Shown here piece by piece: positions 8,277 through 16,047 of a stretch of 50,400 bases of DNA. How positions within the stretch are numbered: the first letter of the stretch is position 1; each line of letters opens with the position of its first letter. The stretch lies in assembly GCA_029974035.1 (NCBI GenBank), contig JARKQG010000043.1, positions 1-50,400 on the forward strand, in the 5' to 3' direction. This DNA is from Eubacteriales bacterium. GTDB taxonomy: Bacteria; Bacillota_A; Clostridia; Christensenellales; Aristaeellaceae. Under the pieces are notes generated by a model. It searched no databases and had not been told where the DNA came from. It was given only the letters and a program-made list of their open reading frames with translations. The translations under genes and the position numbers were made by a program.

Positions 8277-10037
8277 TTACGCGCGGGTGGACGCCGGCCT
8301 GGGCGCCCGGGCGCCGGGTTTTGGCTTTTTCTTTTTGCTGCCGCGGGTGCCCCAGTCGGAGACCCAGAAGGTAAACCACGCATAGGGCATTTGCCACAAA
8401 AGCACGGCCTCATAGTAGAGGGCAAACCAGATTCCATAAATCCAAAGGGAGCTCCTTTTCAAAAGGAGCTGGGAAAAGCTCATCAGCAGGGACATCATCA
8501 GAAGCCCCAGCAGGAATGTCGTGGGGTAGATGTGCCGAAAGATGGGCACATAAACCAGGTTATACACCATGATCACCGGCGCAAGCAGCGGGATCAGAAG
8601 CCCCAGATAGAAGGAAATGGACATCAGCGGCTCCTTGCGCCACATGAAGGACCCGGCCTTCAGGCTCTCCCGAAGCCAGGACCGCTTCCAGCGCATCTGC
8701 TGGCGCAGAAATACCTTCTGGCGGCTGGGGACGAGGGTAGCGCAAATGGCCGTATCCTGATAATAGGTGCGGTGGCCCCGCACCACAAAGTTGGTCAGGC
8801 TCCGGTCATCCCCAAAGGTGGCCTTGCGCCCCAGAAATGTCTGGTGCAGCCACTCGTCCAGCACCTGGTGCACCACGGACAGGCGATAGCAGGCCAGCGG
8901 GCCGGACAGGCACATGACCGAGTCAAAGTACGCCTCGGCGGCCTTAATGATGCGAAAGGAAATGTAGTAGCGCACCGACTGCATTTTCGTGAGATGGTTG
9001 GTGTAGGCGTTCGTCACGTCGGTACGCCCGCTGACCCCGGCCATCTTGGGATCGCTCATGGGCTGTACCAGGTGGCGGATGGCATCGGGCTCCAGAAAAC
9101 TGTCCGAATCCACGAAAGCCACCAGTTCGGTCTGGGCGTTGCGGATGCCAAGGGCCATGGCCTCGCGCTTGCCCTGGTTCACTTTTTGGAAAAATACCCG
9201 AATGCGCTGGCGCGTTCCAAAGCGTTGCGCTTCGTTCCACAGCTTGGCGACGGTGTCCTTGATGACCTCCACCGAGCGGTCGCTGGACCCATCGTCCACG
9301 ATGATAATCTCCAGTTTGTCCGGCGGATAATCCTGATCAACGCAGCTGATGATGGTTCGGCTGATCCACTGCTCCTCGTTGAAGCATGGAATGACGACGG
9401 TGACGGAAGGCGTATACTCGGGGTTGACGGGCACGGGGCGGTACAGCGCGCCAAACAGGTACCGGGACAAAAGGAAGCCCGCCGTGACGATGGAGTAGGC
9501 GTACAGCGTGCTGTTCTGACTGAAGTAGAGCACGCTCTCGGTGCGCATCAGAAGAATGACCAGCGTCACCAGAAACAGAAGGAAACTGGCCGATGAAACC
9601 ATCAGCGTGTCTTTCACCCTGCGCCTGGAAACGTACAGGGGCGTATGGAATTTGACGGCAAAGGCGCCCTCTTCTCGCGCCGACCATACGACGTCGGCCC
9701 GCAGGCGGTACCGCTTCTCCGTGCCTTCCGCCAGCACGCCGGGCAGCAGCAAAAACTTCAGCGCCACGCGCTGGCCGGCGCGCGGAAGGGCCGTCGCCCC
9801 CGCTGACCGCAGCCGCATGCCGGTTTGGGAGATGTCCACACACCGCGCGCGGAAAGGCGCCCCGCCCTCCGGAAAAACCTGCACGGGAAAATCCGCCAGA
9901 AAGCGCTGCCCCGCAAAGCGCGCATACTGCGGCCTTTTGGCATCTTCTTCCAGGTTGTCCCGCCGGTCCAGAACGCGGCGCACTCCGGTGGAATCGGGCA
10001 CATGGGGAAGCTGACGCCGATCAGGCGCGGCCCTCAT
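8277..10037 (-). CDS. PilZ-GT2 processive polysaccharide synthase
   Basis: Core enzyme of the operon (586 aa). An N-terminal PilZ-like domain (about 35-135) carries DISQTG at 68-73, a hallmark of c-di-GMP binding; the upstream arginine motif is spaced as R-x4-R rather than R-x3-R. Two membrane segments (about 148-165 and 180-198) lead to a GT2 domain with VIPCFNEE, the VDDGSSD strand, DSD (310-312), GDD (409-411) and QQMRW (446-450), i.e. all motifs of hyaluronan/chitin/PNAG-type synthases. Several membrane segments and a basic tail follow. UDP-GlcNAc is a likely donor given NodB and GH18 partners, but this is inference. The ATG at 10037 follows GGAGG by five bases; a TTG at 10070 behind AAAGGGGG is an alternative. 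PilZ is usually C-terminal in BcsA, so the order is unusual. Confidence 0.9.
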   Translation of the reverse strand: MRAAPDRRQLPHVPDSTGVRRVLDRRDNLEEDAKRPQYARFAGQRFLADFPVQVFPEGGAPFRARCVDISQTGMRLRSAGATALPRAGQRVALKFLLLPGVLAEGTEKRYRLRADVVWSAREEGAFAVKFHTPLYVSRRRVKDTLMVSSASFLLFLVTLVILLMRTESVLYFSQNSTLYAYSIVTAGFLLSRYLFGALYRPVPVNPEYTPSVTVVIPCFNEEQWISRTIISCVDQDYPPDKLEIIIVDDGSSDRSVEVIKDTVAKLWNEAQRFGTRQRIRVFFQKVNQGKREAMALGIRNAQTELVAFVDSDSFLEPDAIRHLVQPMSDPKMAGVSGRTDVTNAYTNHLTKMQSVRYYISFRIIKAAEAYFDSVMCLSGPLACYRLSVVHQVLDEWLHQTFLGRKATFGDDRSLTNFVVRGHRTYYQDTAICATLVPSRQKVFLRQQMRWKRSWLRESLKAGSFMWRKEPLMSISFYLGLLIPLLAPVIMVYNLVYVPIFRHIYPTTFLLGLLMMSLLMSFSQLLLKRSSLWIYGIWFALYYEAVLLWQMPYAWFTFWVSDWGTRGSKKKKPKPGARAPRPASTRA

Positions 10038-10095
10038 CAAAGCCTCCGCCCGCTCCTTTGCTTTGCGCAATACATCAGCCCCCTTTCAAGCGACG

Positions 10096-11721
10096 CTATC
10101 CGGGCACATGCCCCAGCAAGTAGCCGATCCACGCTTCGCAGCCCTGATCGCTCAGATGGGTGCCGTAGGTATCGGCGTCCATGCACAGGGATTCCTGCAA
10201 ATTTCCCTGCGCGTCCCGCAGCGCAAAGGCCGCGTCCACAAAGGAAATGTCAAACTGCGCACAGAACTTGGCGACGGCCAGATTGCAGCCAAAAATCGCC
10301 GCGTTTGTGGGATCGCCGTACCGGCCGGCCACGCCCGGAGGCGTGGAACCCATGCGGATCTCCACCCCGGGCAGCCGCGTGCGGATCTGGTAGATGGTCA
10401 GTTTGAGCTGATCGATGAGCTTTGCGGAAGCGCCGGCGCGCGCATCGCTCATCCCGGGTATCAAATAAACGACCTTCGCCTGCATCTTTTCAACCGCCTC
10501 GGCGATGGAGGAGAGCCGTCCGTCCACCGAAGGATGCGTCGACACCGAGGCGACGCCCGACTGGGCCGCGACAATGCCCAAATTGTTGGCGGTTAAAAAC
10601 CGGGCACCGCCCAGATACTCCGGATGCGTCTCCTGGCGCCATTTGACATATCCCCCCACCCCCGCCAGTACGGAATCCCCCACAAACACCGTGCCCTCCG
10701 GCATTCGGTCGCCGGTCGCGGCGGAGGCGGGGACCCCCAGGGGCGCGTCGGTGACGGGCAGCGAATAAGACGCGGCGTCCAGTTCTTTCAGCGTCTCGTC
10801 GCTCAGCTGGGCGGGATGATCAAACGCCGCCACCCGTTCCCCCTGAAGCGCCTCCGGGGACAAAATGGCGTAGTTCTCCTTTTCCAAAGCCTCCAGCAGC
10901 CAAGAGACCACATTTGTAATATTGGCATAGGCCGCGTGAATGGTCTCATCCATGTTGTCGGAGAGGAACGGCTCCGGATCGATGGCCATGGGGTCCATGA
11001 TTTCCTCGGTGCCCTGATACTCGTCTCCTTTGAGCGCCTGCCCCAGCTTGATCGATATGATGGACCCCCTGGTAAGTTTCCGGACAAAGGGAATCGCGTC
11101 CTCGGCCTCGTCAAAGCTCGAATGGTTGACAAAAATATTTGGGAGCACCCCAGCCTCCAGCCCCGTATACGCGGCGGCCTTCATCAGATCGGGGGTATAA
11201 TCCGAGCGATTGCACCGAAAAAGGACAGGCCGCCGACCTGTGGCATGGGTCAAAAGCTCCTGCCCCCGCTGAAACTGGTGAATATTGGCATCGATATCGT
11301 TGCGCTGCATGTTTTCGAGCGCGTTCAGCCCGTAATTGCCAACTTCTATCCCCGCCTCGGCAATTCGTTTCACAACCTGCGGATGCTCGCTGGCATCCAC
11401 GCCGCTGATAAAAAACACGCAGGGCACTCCGGCGCGTCGGATCTCGTCGGTCACCGCCCGCATGGTCTCATCGTCCGTATAGCCTTCCAGAACGACGCTC
11501 ACCGCAAGTTTATCGGTAAACACAGACCCATAGGTCGCCGCCGGTTCATTGGTCAGCACGGGGGCAGGTGTCGGGGTAGCGCGCAGCCTTGGCGTCGAGG
11601 CAACAAGGGCCGAAGGCTGGTGCGCCTGGGTACAGCCGCTCAGCCCTGCAAGCGCAATGGCCAGCAGCACCACCGGAAGCGCCCTCCGGGTTGCTTTTGA
11701 CAGCCTTGTCCTGCCCTTCAC
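10096..11721 (-). CDS. Lipoprotein with degenerate NodB domain fused to SGNH hydrolase-like domain
   Basis: A lipoprotein signal with lipobox LSGC (Cys30) is followed by a Pro/Thr/Ala linker. Residues about 72-200 have the NodB fold pattern (PCVFFISGVDASEHP, then IAEAGIEVGNYGLN, then RRPVLFRCNRSDYTP), but the TFDDG strand reads VVLEGYTDD and the His pair is absent, so it is probably inactive as a deacetylase. Residues about 342-541 form an SGNH/GDSL-like domain: VFVGDSVLAG with nucleophile Ser350, and THLSDQG with His522. Asp is expected three residues before the His, but Tyr519 is there and the nearest acid is Asp517. It could be an O-acetyltransferase or esterase acting on the polymer, as in AlgJ/AlgX-like proteins. 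The GTG start overlaps the stop of the gene before it (GTGA). Confidence 0.8.
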   Translation of the reverse strand: MKGRTRLSKATRRALPVVLLAIALAGLSGCTQAHQPSALVASTPRLRATPTPAPVLTNEPAATYGSVFTDKLAVSVVLEGYTDDETMRAVTDEIRRAGVPCVFFISGVDASEHPQVVKRIAEAGIEVGNYGLNALENMQRNDIDANIHQFQRGQELLTHATGRRPVLFRCNRSDYTPDLMKAAAYTGLEAGVLPNIFVNHSSFDEAEDAIPFVRKLTRGSIISIKLGQALKGDEYQGTEEIMDPMAIDPEPFLSDNMDETIHAAYANITNVVSWLLEALEKENYAILSPEALQGERVAAFDHPAQLSDETLKELDAASYSLPVTDAPLGVPASAATGDRMPEGTVFVGDSVLAGVGGYVKWRQETHPEYLGGARFLTANNLGIVAAQSGVASVSTHPSVDGRLSSIAEAVEKMQAKVVYLIPGMSDARAGASAKLIDQLKLTIYQIRTRLPGVEIRMGSTPPGVAGRYGDPTNAAIFGCNLAVAKFCAQFDISFVDAAFALRDAQGNLQESLCMDADTYGTHLSDQGCEAWIGYLLGHVPG

Positions 11722-12437
11722 TCGGGAGGGTCACCGCCTTCCAGCGCCATGGACGAAAAGGGATCAACCGTCAGCTGAGCGGCGTCCATTTTCCGCAGCA
11801 CGTCAATGGACTCGTCCAGATCCTGCTCCATGCGCCGGAACTGCTCCGCCAAATCCTGTTTGAACTGAAGGGAGTTGTAATACGCGGCCCGGCAGGCGCA
11901 AATCAGCCGGGTACGCTGATCGTTCGCCTGAGAAAGCATCTGATCGCGGCTGACCACCGCGCGGTTGATGATCTGGTTCGCCTTGCGCGCCGCCTCTTCC
12001 AGGACAACCTCGCTGCTTTTGCGCTGGGCATCCTCCAAGAGTTCCGAAAGCTGGCTTACCCGCTCGTTCAGCTGCGCAAGCTCCGCCTTCTGGCGTTCAG
12101 CCCGCTCGGACAGGTCGGCGTTCTCCGCCTTGATCTTGTCCAGTACGCTTCCCAGGCCGGAAATATCGTCCGCCTGCCCGGCGATGACGCGCTCCCGCTC
12201 GGCGGCCTCGGCCAGCAGATTGTCCACCGACTGGCTCTGCTCGTCATTTTTTTCGCGCAGCGCGCTGTTTTGATCCCGGGCCTCCTTGAGCGCCTTGCGC
12301 TCCAATTCGATCTGCTCACACACACGGGCCAGCAGGGCGTCCACTTCCGAAATCAGGTAAAACTTGCGCCGCTTGCGCGTAAAGCCGGGATAGCGGATTT
12401 CCCCCAAATTCAAAGGCGTTAAAGACACGCGGCTCAT
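11718..12437 (-). CDS. DivIVA-like coiled-coil protein
   Basis: A soluble 239-aa protein that is mostly coiled coil (about residues 30-145) with a second helical section (150-225). The N-terminus, with YPGFTRKRRKFYLISEVD near 16-33, resembles the DivIVA/GpsB start, in which an aromatic/basic loop precedes an EVD helix. DivIVA proteins sense curved membranes and recruit partners at poles or septa. I infer that this one positions or clusters the synthase, but its function is not shown by sequence. An ATG at 12437 sits directly against AGGAGGG; a GTG at 12428 with normal spacing is an alternative start. The 3' end overlaps the lipoprotein gene by 4 bases, implying coupled translation. Confidence 0.68.
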   Translation of the reverse strand: MSRVSLTPLNLGEIRYPGFTRKRRKFYLISEVDALLARVCEQIELERKALKEARDQNSALREKNDEQSQSVDNLLAEAAERERVIAGQADDISGLGSVLDKIKAENADLSERAERQKAELAQLNERVSQLSELLEDAQRKSSEVVLEEAARKANQIINRAVVSRDQMLSQANDQRTRLICACRAAYYNSLQFKQDLAEQFRRMEQDLDESIDVLRKMDAAQLTVDPFSSMALEGGDPPE

Positions 12438-12457
12438 CCCTCCTCGTCAGTCGCAGA

Positions 12458-13156
12458 TCAAGAGGTACCGGAAAACGCGCCGAGCATAATCAGCAAAAAC
12501 ACGAGCGAGCCCACGCAGACCAGTACCAGAAGGGTGTTCAGCACGCTCAGCGACATAGATGGCTGATCGGGCGCAATGGGCTCCAGGTCCTCTTCCCACG
12601 CCTCCGCCACCGGAGAATCAGCAGACGACTCCCCGGAAGGAGAAGCCTCCCCCACGGAAGGAACCCAGAACTCGGTCATCGCGCTGTCATAAACCGCCTT
12701 GAGGTTTTCCGGCTCCGCCGGTGCCGTGCCGCCTTGGGCGGGCGCGGCGGGCGCCGGCGCGGCGAAAGGCTCCGCGGGCTTTTCCTCCACGGGCGCGGCG
12801 GGCACCGGCGCGGCGGAAGGCTCCGCGGGCTTTTCCTCCATGGGCGCGGCGGGCACCGGCGCGGCGGAAGGCTCCGCAGGCTTTTCCTCCACGGGCGCGG
12901 CGGGCGCTTTCGCCGTTTCCCGCTGGGCAAAAAGCAGATAGACCTGCGCGACCAGATAAGGCGTGCAATCGGCGGGCAAAGGCCGCCCCGAAAAGCGGCG
13001 AATCGCCCTTTCCAGCGCAATGTCTGTCAAGTTCCTTGCGGCATCGGGCGCGCCTGTAACGCCCAAAGCCAAATTGTATGCGGGTAGATAGTACTCGGAA
13101 CGAAATACCTCTTTTTGCGCAGGCGTGTCCAATCGCGTCAAACCATCAGAATGCAC
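12458..13156 (-). CDS. Membrane protein with sigma-70 region-2-like head and Pro/Ala/Glu repeats
   Basis: First gene of the operon (232 aa), GTG start eight bases after GGAGGA. Residues about 18-85 resemble region 2 of ECF sigma factors: YLPAYNLALGVTGAPDAA, then TDIALERAIRRFSGRP, then a TPYLVAQVYLLFAQRE helix, matching the YRLALRxTGdxxdAeDlxQExFlrA...W...IArN pattern. There is no region 4. Three copies of an 18-residue repeat (core EEKPAEPSAAPVPAAP) follow at about 88-140, then an acidic linker, then one membrane segment (about 205-227) at the C-terminus. This predicts a cytosolic head on a flexible stalk, tail-anchored in the membrane. I do not know its function. It may be a repurposed sigma-like fold that binds RNA polymerase or a partner; the resemblance needs a profile search. 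Confidence 0.6.
   Translation of the reverse strand: MHSDGLTRLDTPAQKEVFRSEYYLPAYNLALGVTGAPDAARNLTDIALERAIRRFSGRPLPADCTPYLVAQVYLLFAQRETAKAPAAPVEEKPAEPSAAPVPAAPMEEKPAEPSAAPVPAAPVEEKPAEPFAAPAPAAPAQGGTAPAEPENLKAVYDSAMTEFWVPSVGEASPSGESSADSPVAEAWEEDLEPIAPDQPSMSLSVLNTLLVLVCVGSLVFLLIMLGAFSGTS
12740..12905 (-). repeat. Three tandem 54-bp repeats within the stalk-coding region
   Basis: Three near-identical 54-bp units encode the 18-aa Pro/Ala/Glu repeats of the sigma-like membrane protein. Units differ at only a few bases (Val/Met and Ser/Phe changes), so copy number could vary by slippage or recombination without shifting the frame. Boundaries are approximate. Confidence 0.85.
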
Positions 13157-13304
13157 AGGCGATGTCCTCCATTCGACGATATTGCCTGCTCGCTTAGCCC
13201 TTTATTTCGATCAAGACGGCGTTTTCAGTAAGTTAAAGGCGTTCATCGACAAGCTTCCGGTTCCGTTCCGCTGTATCGTAAGTTTCGATTCCTATTTTTG
13301 TCTT

Positions 13305-13333
13305 ATTATATTGGTATATTTTCCGTATGTCAA
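13305..13333 (-). promoter_or_regulatory. Consensus promoter of the exopolymer operon
   Basis: Read on the minus strand: TTGACA (13333-13328), exactly 17 bases, TATAAT (13310-13305), a perfect sigma-A promoter. The expected start near 13298 leaves an untranslated leader of about 140 bases before the GTG at 13156. I looked there for class I and II c-di-GMP riboswitch motifs and saw none. This is the only strong promoter I see ahead of the seven genes. Confidence 0.85.
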
Positions 13334-13643
13334 TCACTTTTATGGCAGCGCCTCAAAGTCCGTGTAGGATTGTCAAACATGTGGGTGCGCAAGGGAAGCG
13401 GGGAAGTCCTTGAGGACTTGCCATCGGAAGGGCTCATCGGGAGATGGCAGGGGCGGGTCGCTCAAAAAGTCGGCGGGGGAATAGAAGCGCCTTTGGTCCT
13501 CTCTGTGGCTGCGCCCGGCCCTGCCGTTATGCCTGGAATCAGCTTGTGGCGAATGCCCAGGTTGGCGCGGTGGCTTCAAAAGGCGTCCGGGATTTAGCAT
13601 TGTAATCCGCCACGCTTTCCCCGCCTGAAAAAAACCAAAACCC

Positions 13644-13672
13644 TTGCCATTTTTTCGGAATCGTAATAAGAT
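13644..13672 (+). promoter_or_regulatory. Possible promoter of exported flavoprotein 1
   Basis: TTGCCA (13644-13649) and TAAGAT (13667-13672) with a 17-base spacer, about 80 bases ahead of the TTG start. Both hexamers deviate from consensus. Confidence 0.4.
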
Positions 13673-13751
13673 CACAATAAATCGATATCCCGGTATCGAA
13701 TGCATGCGCATTTGAATCGGGGTAACTTCAGATCAAAAGGAGAGGGTTGCA

Positions 13752-15602
13752 TTGAGAAAAATCGTATCTTTAATCCTGTGCGCGGCGCTTCTGATGGCGG
13801 CGCCCCTGGCCGCCTCGGCGCAGGACGGCACGTTCACCGCCAGCGCCAAGGGCTTTGCCGGCGACGTGAGCGTCACGCTGACAGTTGAGGGCGGGAAGAT
13901 CGCGGACGCCAAGATCGACGGGCCGGAGGAGACCGAAGGGATCGGCTCGCTGGCGATTGATCAAATGAGCGCGGCCATGGTGGAGCTCAACAGCGTCGAG
14001 GTGGACGCCGTCGCCTCCGCGACGTTTACATCCAACGCCATTTTGGAAGCGGCGGCGGCGGCGCTTTTGCAGGCGGGCCTCACAAACGCCGACCTCGCCC
14101 ATGAGGAAAAAGAGGCGAAGCCGGCGGGCGGAGAGACCAAAAAGATGACCGCGGATGTCATCGTCATCGGCGGCGGCGGCGCGGGCCTTGCCGCGGCGGT
14201 GACGGTGCTCGAGCAGGGCGGCAACGTGATCCTGATCGACAAGGCGCCGCAGGTGGGCGGAAACACCGCGCGGGCCGGCGGCACGCTGAACGCGGCGGAC
14301 CTTCCGCGGCAGCAGAACGTCGAAATGACGTTCTCCGACGACGAGGTTCTTTCCTATATAAATGCCGAGCCGGCAAACGCCGAGCATCAGCTCCTGATGC
14401 GGGTCGTCAAGGCCCAGTTTGAAGCCTACAAAGGGCGCGGAGACACCTATCTTTTTGACAGCCCCGAGCTGCATGCGCTGCAAACCTACGAGGGCGGCGA
14501 CCGGGTTGGCGACCTGTCGCTCATTGAGCTGGTGACCGAGAACGCCGCCAACGCGCGCACTTGGCTGGAGGGCTACGGCTGCGCGTGGGGCGACAACGTA
14601 TTTCTCACCATCGGCGGGCTCTGGCAGCGCAGCCTGAACCCCGTGGGCGGCGCGAAGGCCAACCTGGTCGATACGATGGTCAAGGCGATTGAGGAGCACG
14701 CCGACCGCGCGCTGATCAAGGTCAACACCAAGGCGGAGGAGCTTCTGGCCGAGGACGGTCGCGTGGTGGGCGTGCGCGCCGAAAACAGCGAGGACGGAAA
14801 TACCTACCTTTTATACGGCCAAAAGGCGGTCATCCTCGCCACCGGCGGCTACGCGGCCAACGCCGAGATGGTCAAGGCGATGAACGGCGTCGAACTGCCC
14901 CGCACCTCCTGCGCGGCGACTTCCACCGGCGACGGGCTCGTCATGGCGCAGGAAATCGGCGCGGCGCTCACCGGCATGGAGTACATCCAGATCCATCCTC
15001 TGGGCGACCCGAAGACCGGCGCGCTGCAATCGGCCTACGGCGGCGTCACCGATCCGATCTTCGTAAACCTTGAGGGGGCGCGTTTTGTCAGCGAGCAGGA
15101 CCGCCGCGACGTAATCTCCAACGCCATTCTCGCACAGACCGACGGCATCTGCTTTTCCTTCTACGACGCAGCCGGCGGTGAGAGCGTTCAGAAGCGCGTC
15201 GCGTCCGGAGATGCCTACGTGGCGGACACCATCGAGGAGGTCGCCGCGCAGGCCGGCGTGGACGCCGACGGCCTCAAAGCCACGGTCGAGGCCTATAATA
15301 CGATGATTGCCTCCGGCAAGGATACGCAGTTTGGCAAATCCGTCGCGGGCCGCCAGCTTGTGACCGCGCCCTTCGCGCTGGTTCCGCTCGCGCCCACCGT
15401 GCACCACACCATGGGCGGCGTGCGCATCGATACCTCCGCCCGCGCGCTGGACGAGTCCGGCGAGCCGATCCCCGGCCTGCTGGCGGCGGGGGAGGTCACC
15501 GGCGGCATCCATGGCTCCAACCGCATCGGCGGCAACGCCATCGCGGACATCTTCGTATTTGGCCGCATCGCGGGCAACACGGCGATGGAATCCGCCCGGT
15601 AA
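13752..15602 (+). CDS. Exported FMN/FAD flavoprotein reductase (fumarate reductase-like)
   Basis: Sec signal peptide (cleavage near ASA-QD, residue 23), an FMN-binding domain (about 25-115) and a FrdA/FAD-binding-2 domain (about 130-616). The covalent-FMN site, normally DxxSGAT, reads DAVASAT with Thr91 as the expected FMN acceptor for ApbE. The FAD dinucleotide fold is VIVIGGGGAGLAAA near 136-149; HHTMGGVRID and GSNRIGGNAIAD near the end are typical FrdA flavin contacts. This is the architecture of secreted reductases used in flavin-based extracellular electron transfer (fumarate, urocanate, methacrylate and similar acceptors). The substrate cannot be told from sequence. Start is a TTG with AAAGGAGAGG upstream. 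No lipobox or heme motif is seen. It is a paralogue of the gene at 26027-27796 and stands alone, with hairpins downstream. Confidence 0.88.
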   Translation: MRKIVSLILCAALLMAAPLAASAQDGTFTASAKGFAGDVSVTLTVEGGKIADAKIDGPEETEGIGSLAIDQMSAAMVELNSVEVDAVASATFTSNAILEAAAAALLQAGLTNADLAHEEKEAKPAGGETKKMTADVIVIGGGGAGLAAAVTVLEQGGNVILIDKAPQVGGNTARAGGTLNAADLPRQQNVEMTFSDDEVLSYINAEPANAEHQLLMRVVKAQFEAYKGRGDTYLFDSPELHALQTYEGGDRVGDLSLIELVTENAANARTWLEGYGCAWGDNVFLTIGGLWQRSLNPVGGAKANLVDTMVKAIEEHADRALIKVNTKAEELLAEDGRVVGVRAENSEDGNTYLLYGQKAVILATGGYAANAEMVKAMNGVELPRTSCAATSTGDGLVMAQEIGAALTGMEYIQIHPLGDPKTGALQSAYGGVTDPIFVNLEGARFVSEQDRRDVISNAILAQTDGICFSFYDAAGGESVQKRVASGDAYVADTIEEVAAQAGVDADGLKATVEAYNTMIASGKDTQFGKSVAGRQLVTAPFALVPLAPTVHHTMGGVRIDTSARALDESGEPIPGLLAAGEVTGGIHGSNRIGGNAIADIFVFGRIAGNTAMESAR

Positions 15603-15806
15603 AAAAAGGATACCCTGTTACGGGGGCGCGGCCGCCAGGATCGAGGCTGCGCCCCCGGAGAATCAACCTGCCGCGACTTTCCCGAAAGTTGCGGCACTTT
15701 CTCCGTCTCATCAAGGCTCGGGGGGAGATTTTCAGGCGATACGGATGCCGGAAAGTACGGCCCGGCCTTGACAACATAAATCGGATATCCCTGATACAAG
15801 GACGTC

Positions 15807-15827
15807 AAAAACCCCTGCGGGGTTTTT
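15807..15827 (+). terminator. Rho-independent terminator
   Basis: AAAACCCC-TGC-GGGGTTTTTT, symmetrical enough to work in either direction. It lies about 200 bases after the flavoprotein stop codon, with two further GC-rich stems in between. Confidence 0.8.
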
Positions 15828-15849
15828 TGATGCGAGGGAAAGTGGCTGC

Positions 15850-15963
15850 GCACACCTGAAATCCCCCGGGATTTCCGGGCGGTGTGCTGACGTATGGGGT
15901 TGCTTGGTCCATCAGTGTGCGCACCGATGGGCCAAACGCGTCCCCGGCGCACTGGTCGCCGGG
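15850..15963 (+). ncRNA. Possible structured RNA: three consecutive stem-loops
   Basis: Three adjacent stem-loops as listed for the surrounding region. The second has a 10-bp stem (one G·U pair) topped by a GTG/CAC mini-stem with a TGCG loop. All three follow a terminator and precede a promoter, with no open frame that looks real. No promoter is assigned, and the strand is arbitrary since stems are symmetrical. Confidence 0.3.
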
Positions 15964-16047
15964 AACGGTTGAAGCCCTGTGGGGCCTTTGTGGATGGGCA
16001 GACAAGGGGTTTGCCGCTGACTTTTTGACAAGCGCCTGGTTTCTGTC

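Larger units (their letters stand above)
13157..13751. other. Intergenic region between divergent modules, rich in hairpins
   Basis: About 595 bases without a gene. On the minus strand it contains the exopolymer-operon promoter and a leader of about 140 bases. On the plus side it contains short inverted repeats: AAGTCC-TTGA-GGACTT near 13404-13419, and GCCATC/GATGGC near 13420-13448. A CAAAAAGTC element lies near 13472, and a probable promoter for the flavoprotein is at 13644-13672. The 13376-13600 stretch resembles parts of the spacer at 15.8-16.05 kb. Open frames in both directions here lack ribosome sites and family resemblance. Confidence 0.55.

Noticed and set aside
8247..9596. Long plus-strand open frame opposite the synthase
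   Set aside because: It is antisense to a well-supported GT2 gene, low in complexity and without family motifs; long antisense frames are expected in GC-rich coding DNA.
12699..13087. Several overlapping open frames in the Pro/Ala/Glu repeat region on both strands
   Set aside because: The 54-bp repeat is a multiple of three and lacks stops in many frames; only the frame with a ribosome site, the sigma-like head and the membrane helix is credible.
13157..13298. c-di-GMP riboswitch in the exopolymer operon leader
   Set aside because: Conserved class I and II core sequences are not present as far as I can see by eye.
13298..13711. Open frames of about 100 codons on both strands in the spacer
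   Set aside because: No ribosome sites or recognisable domains; the DNA is full of inverted repeats and is better read as non-coding.
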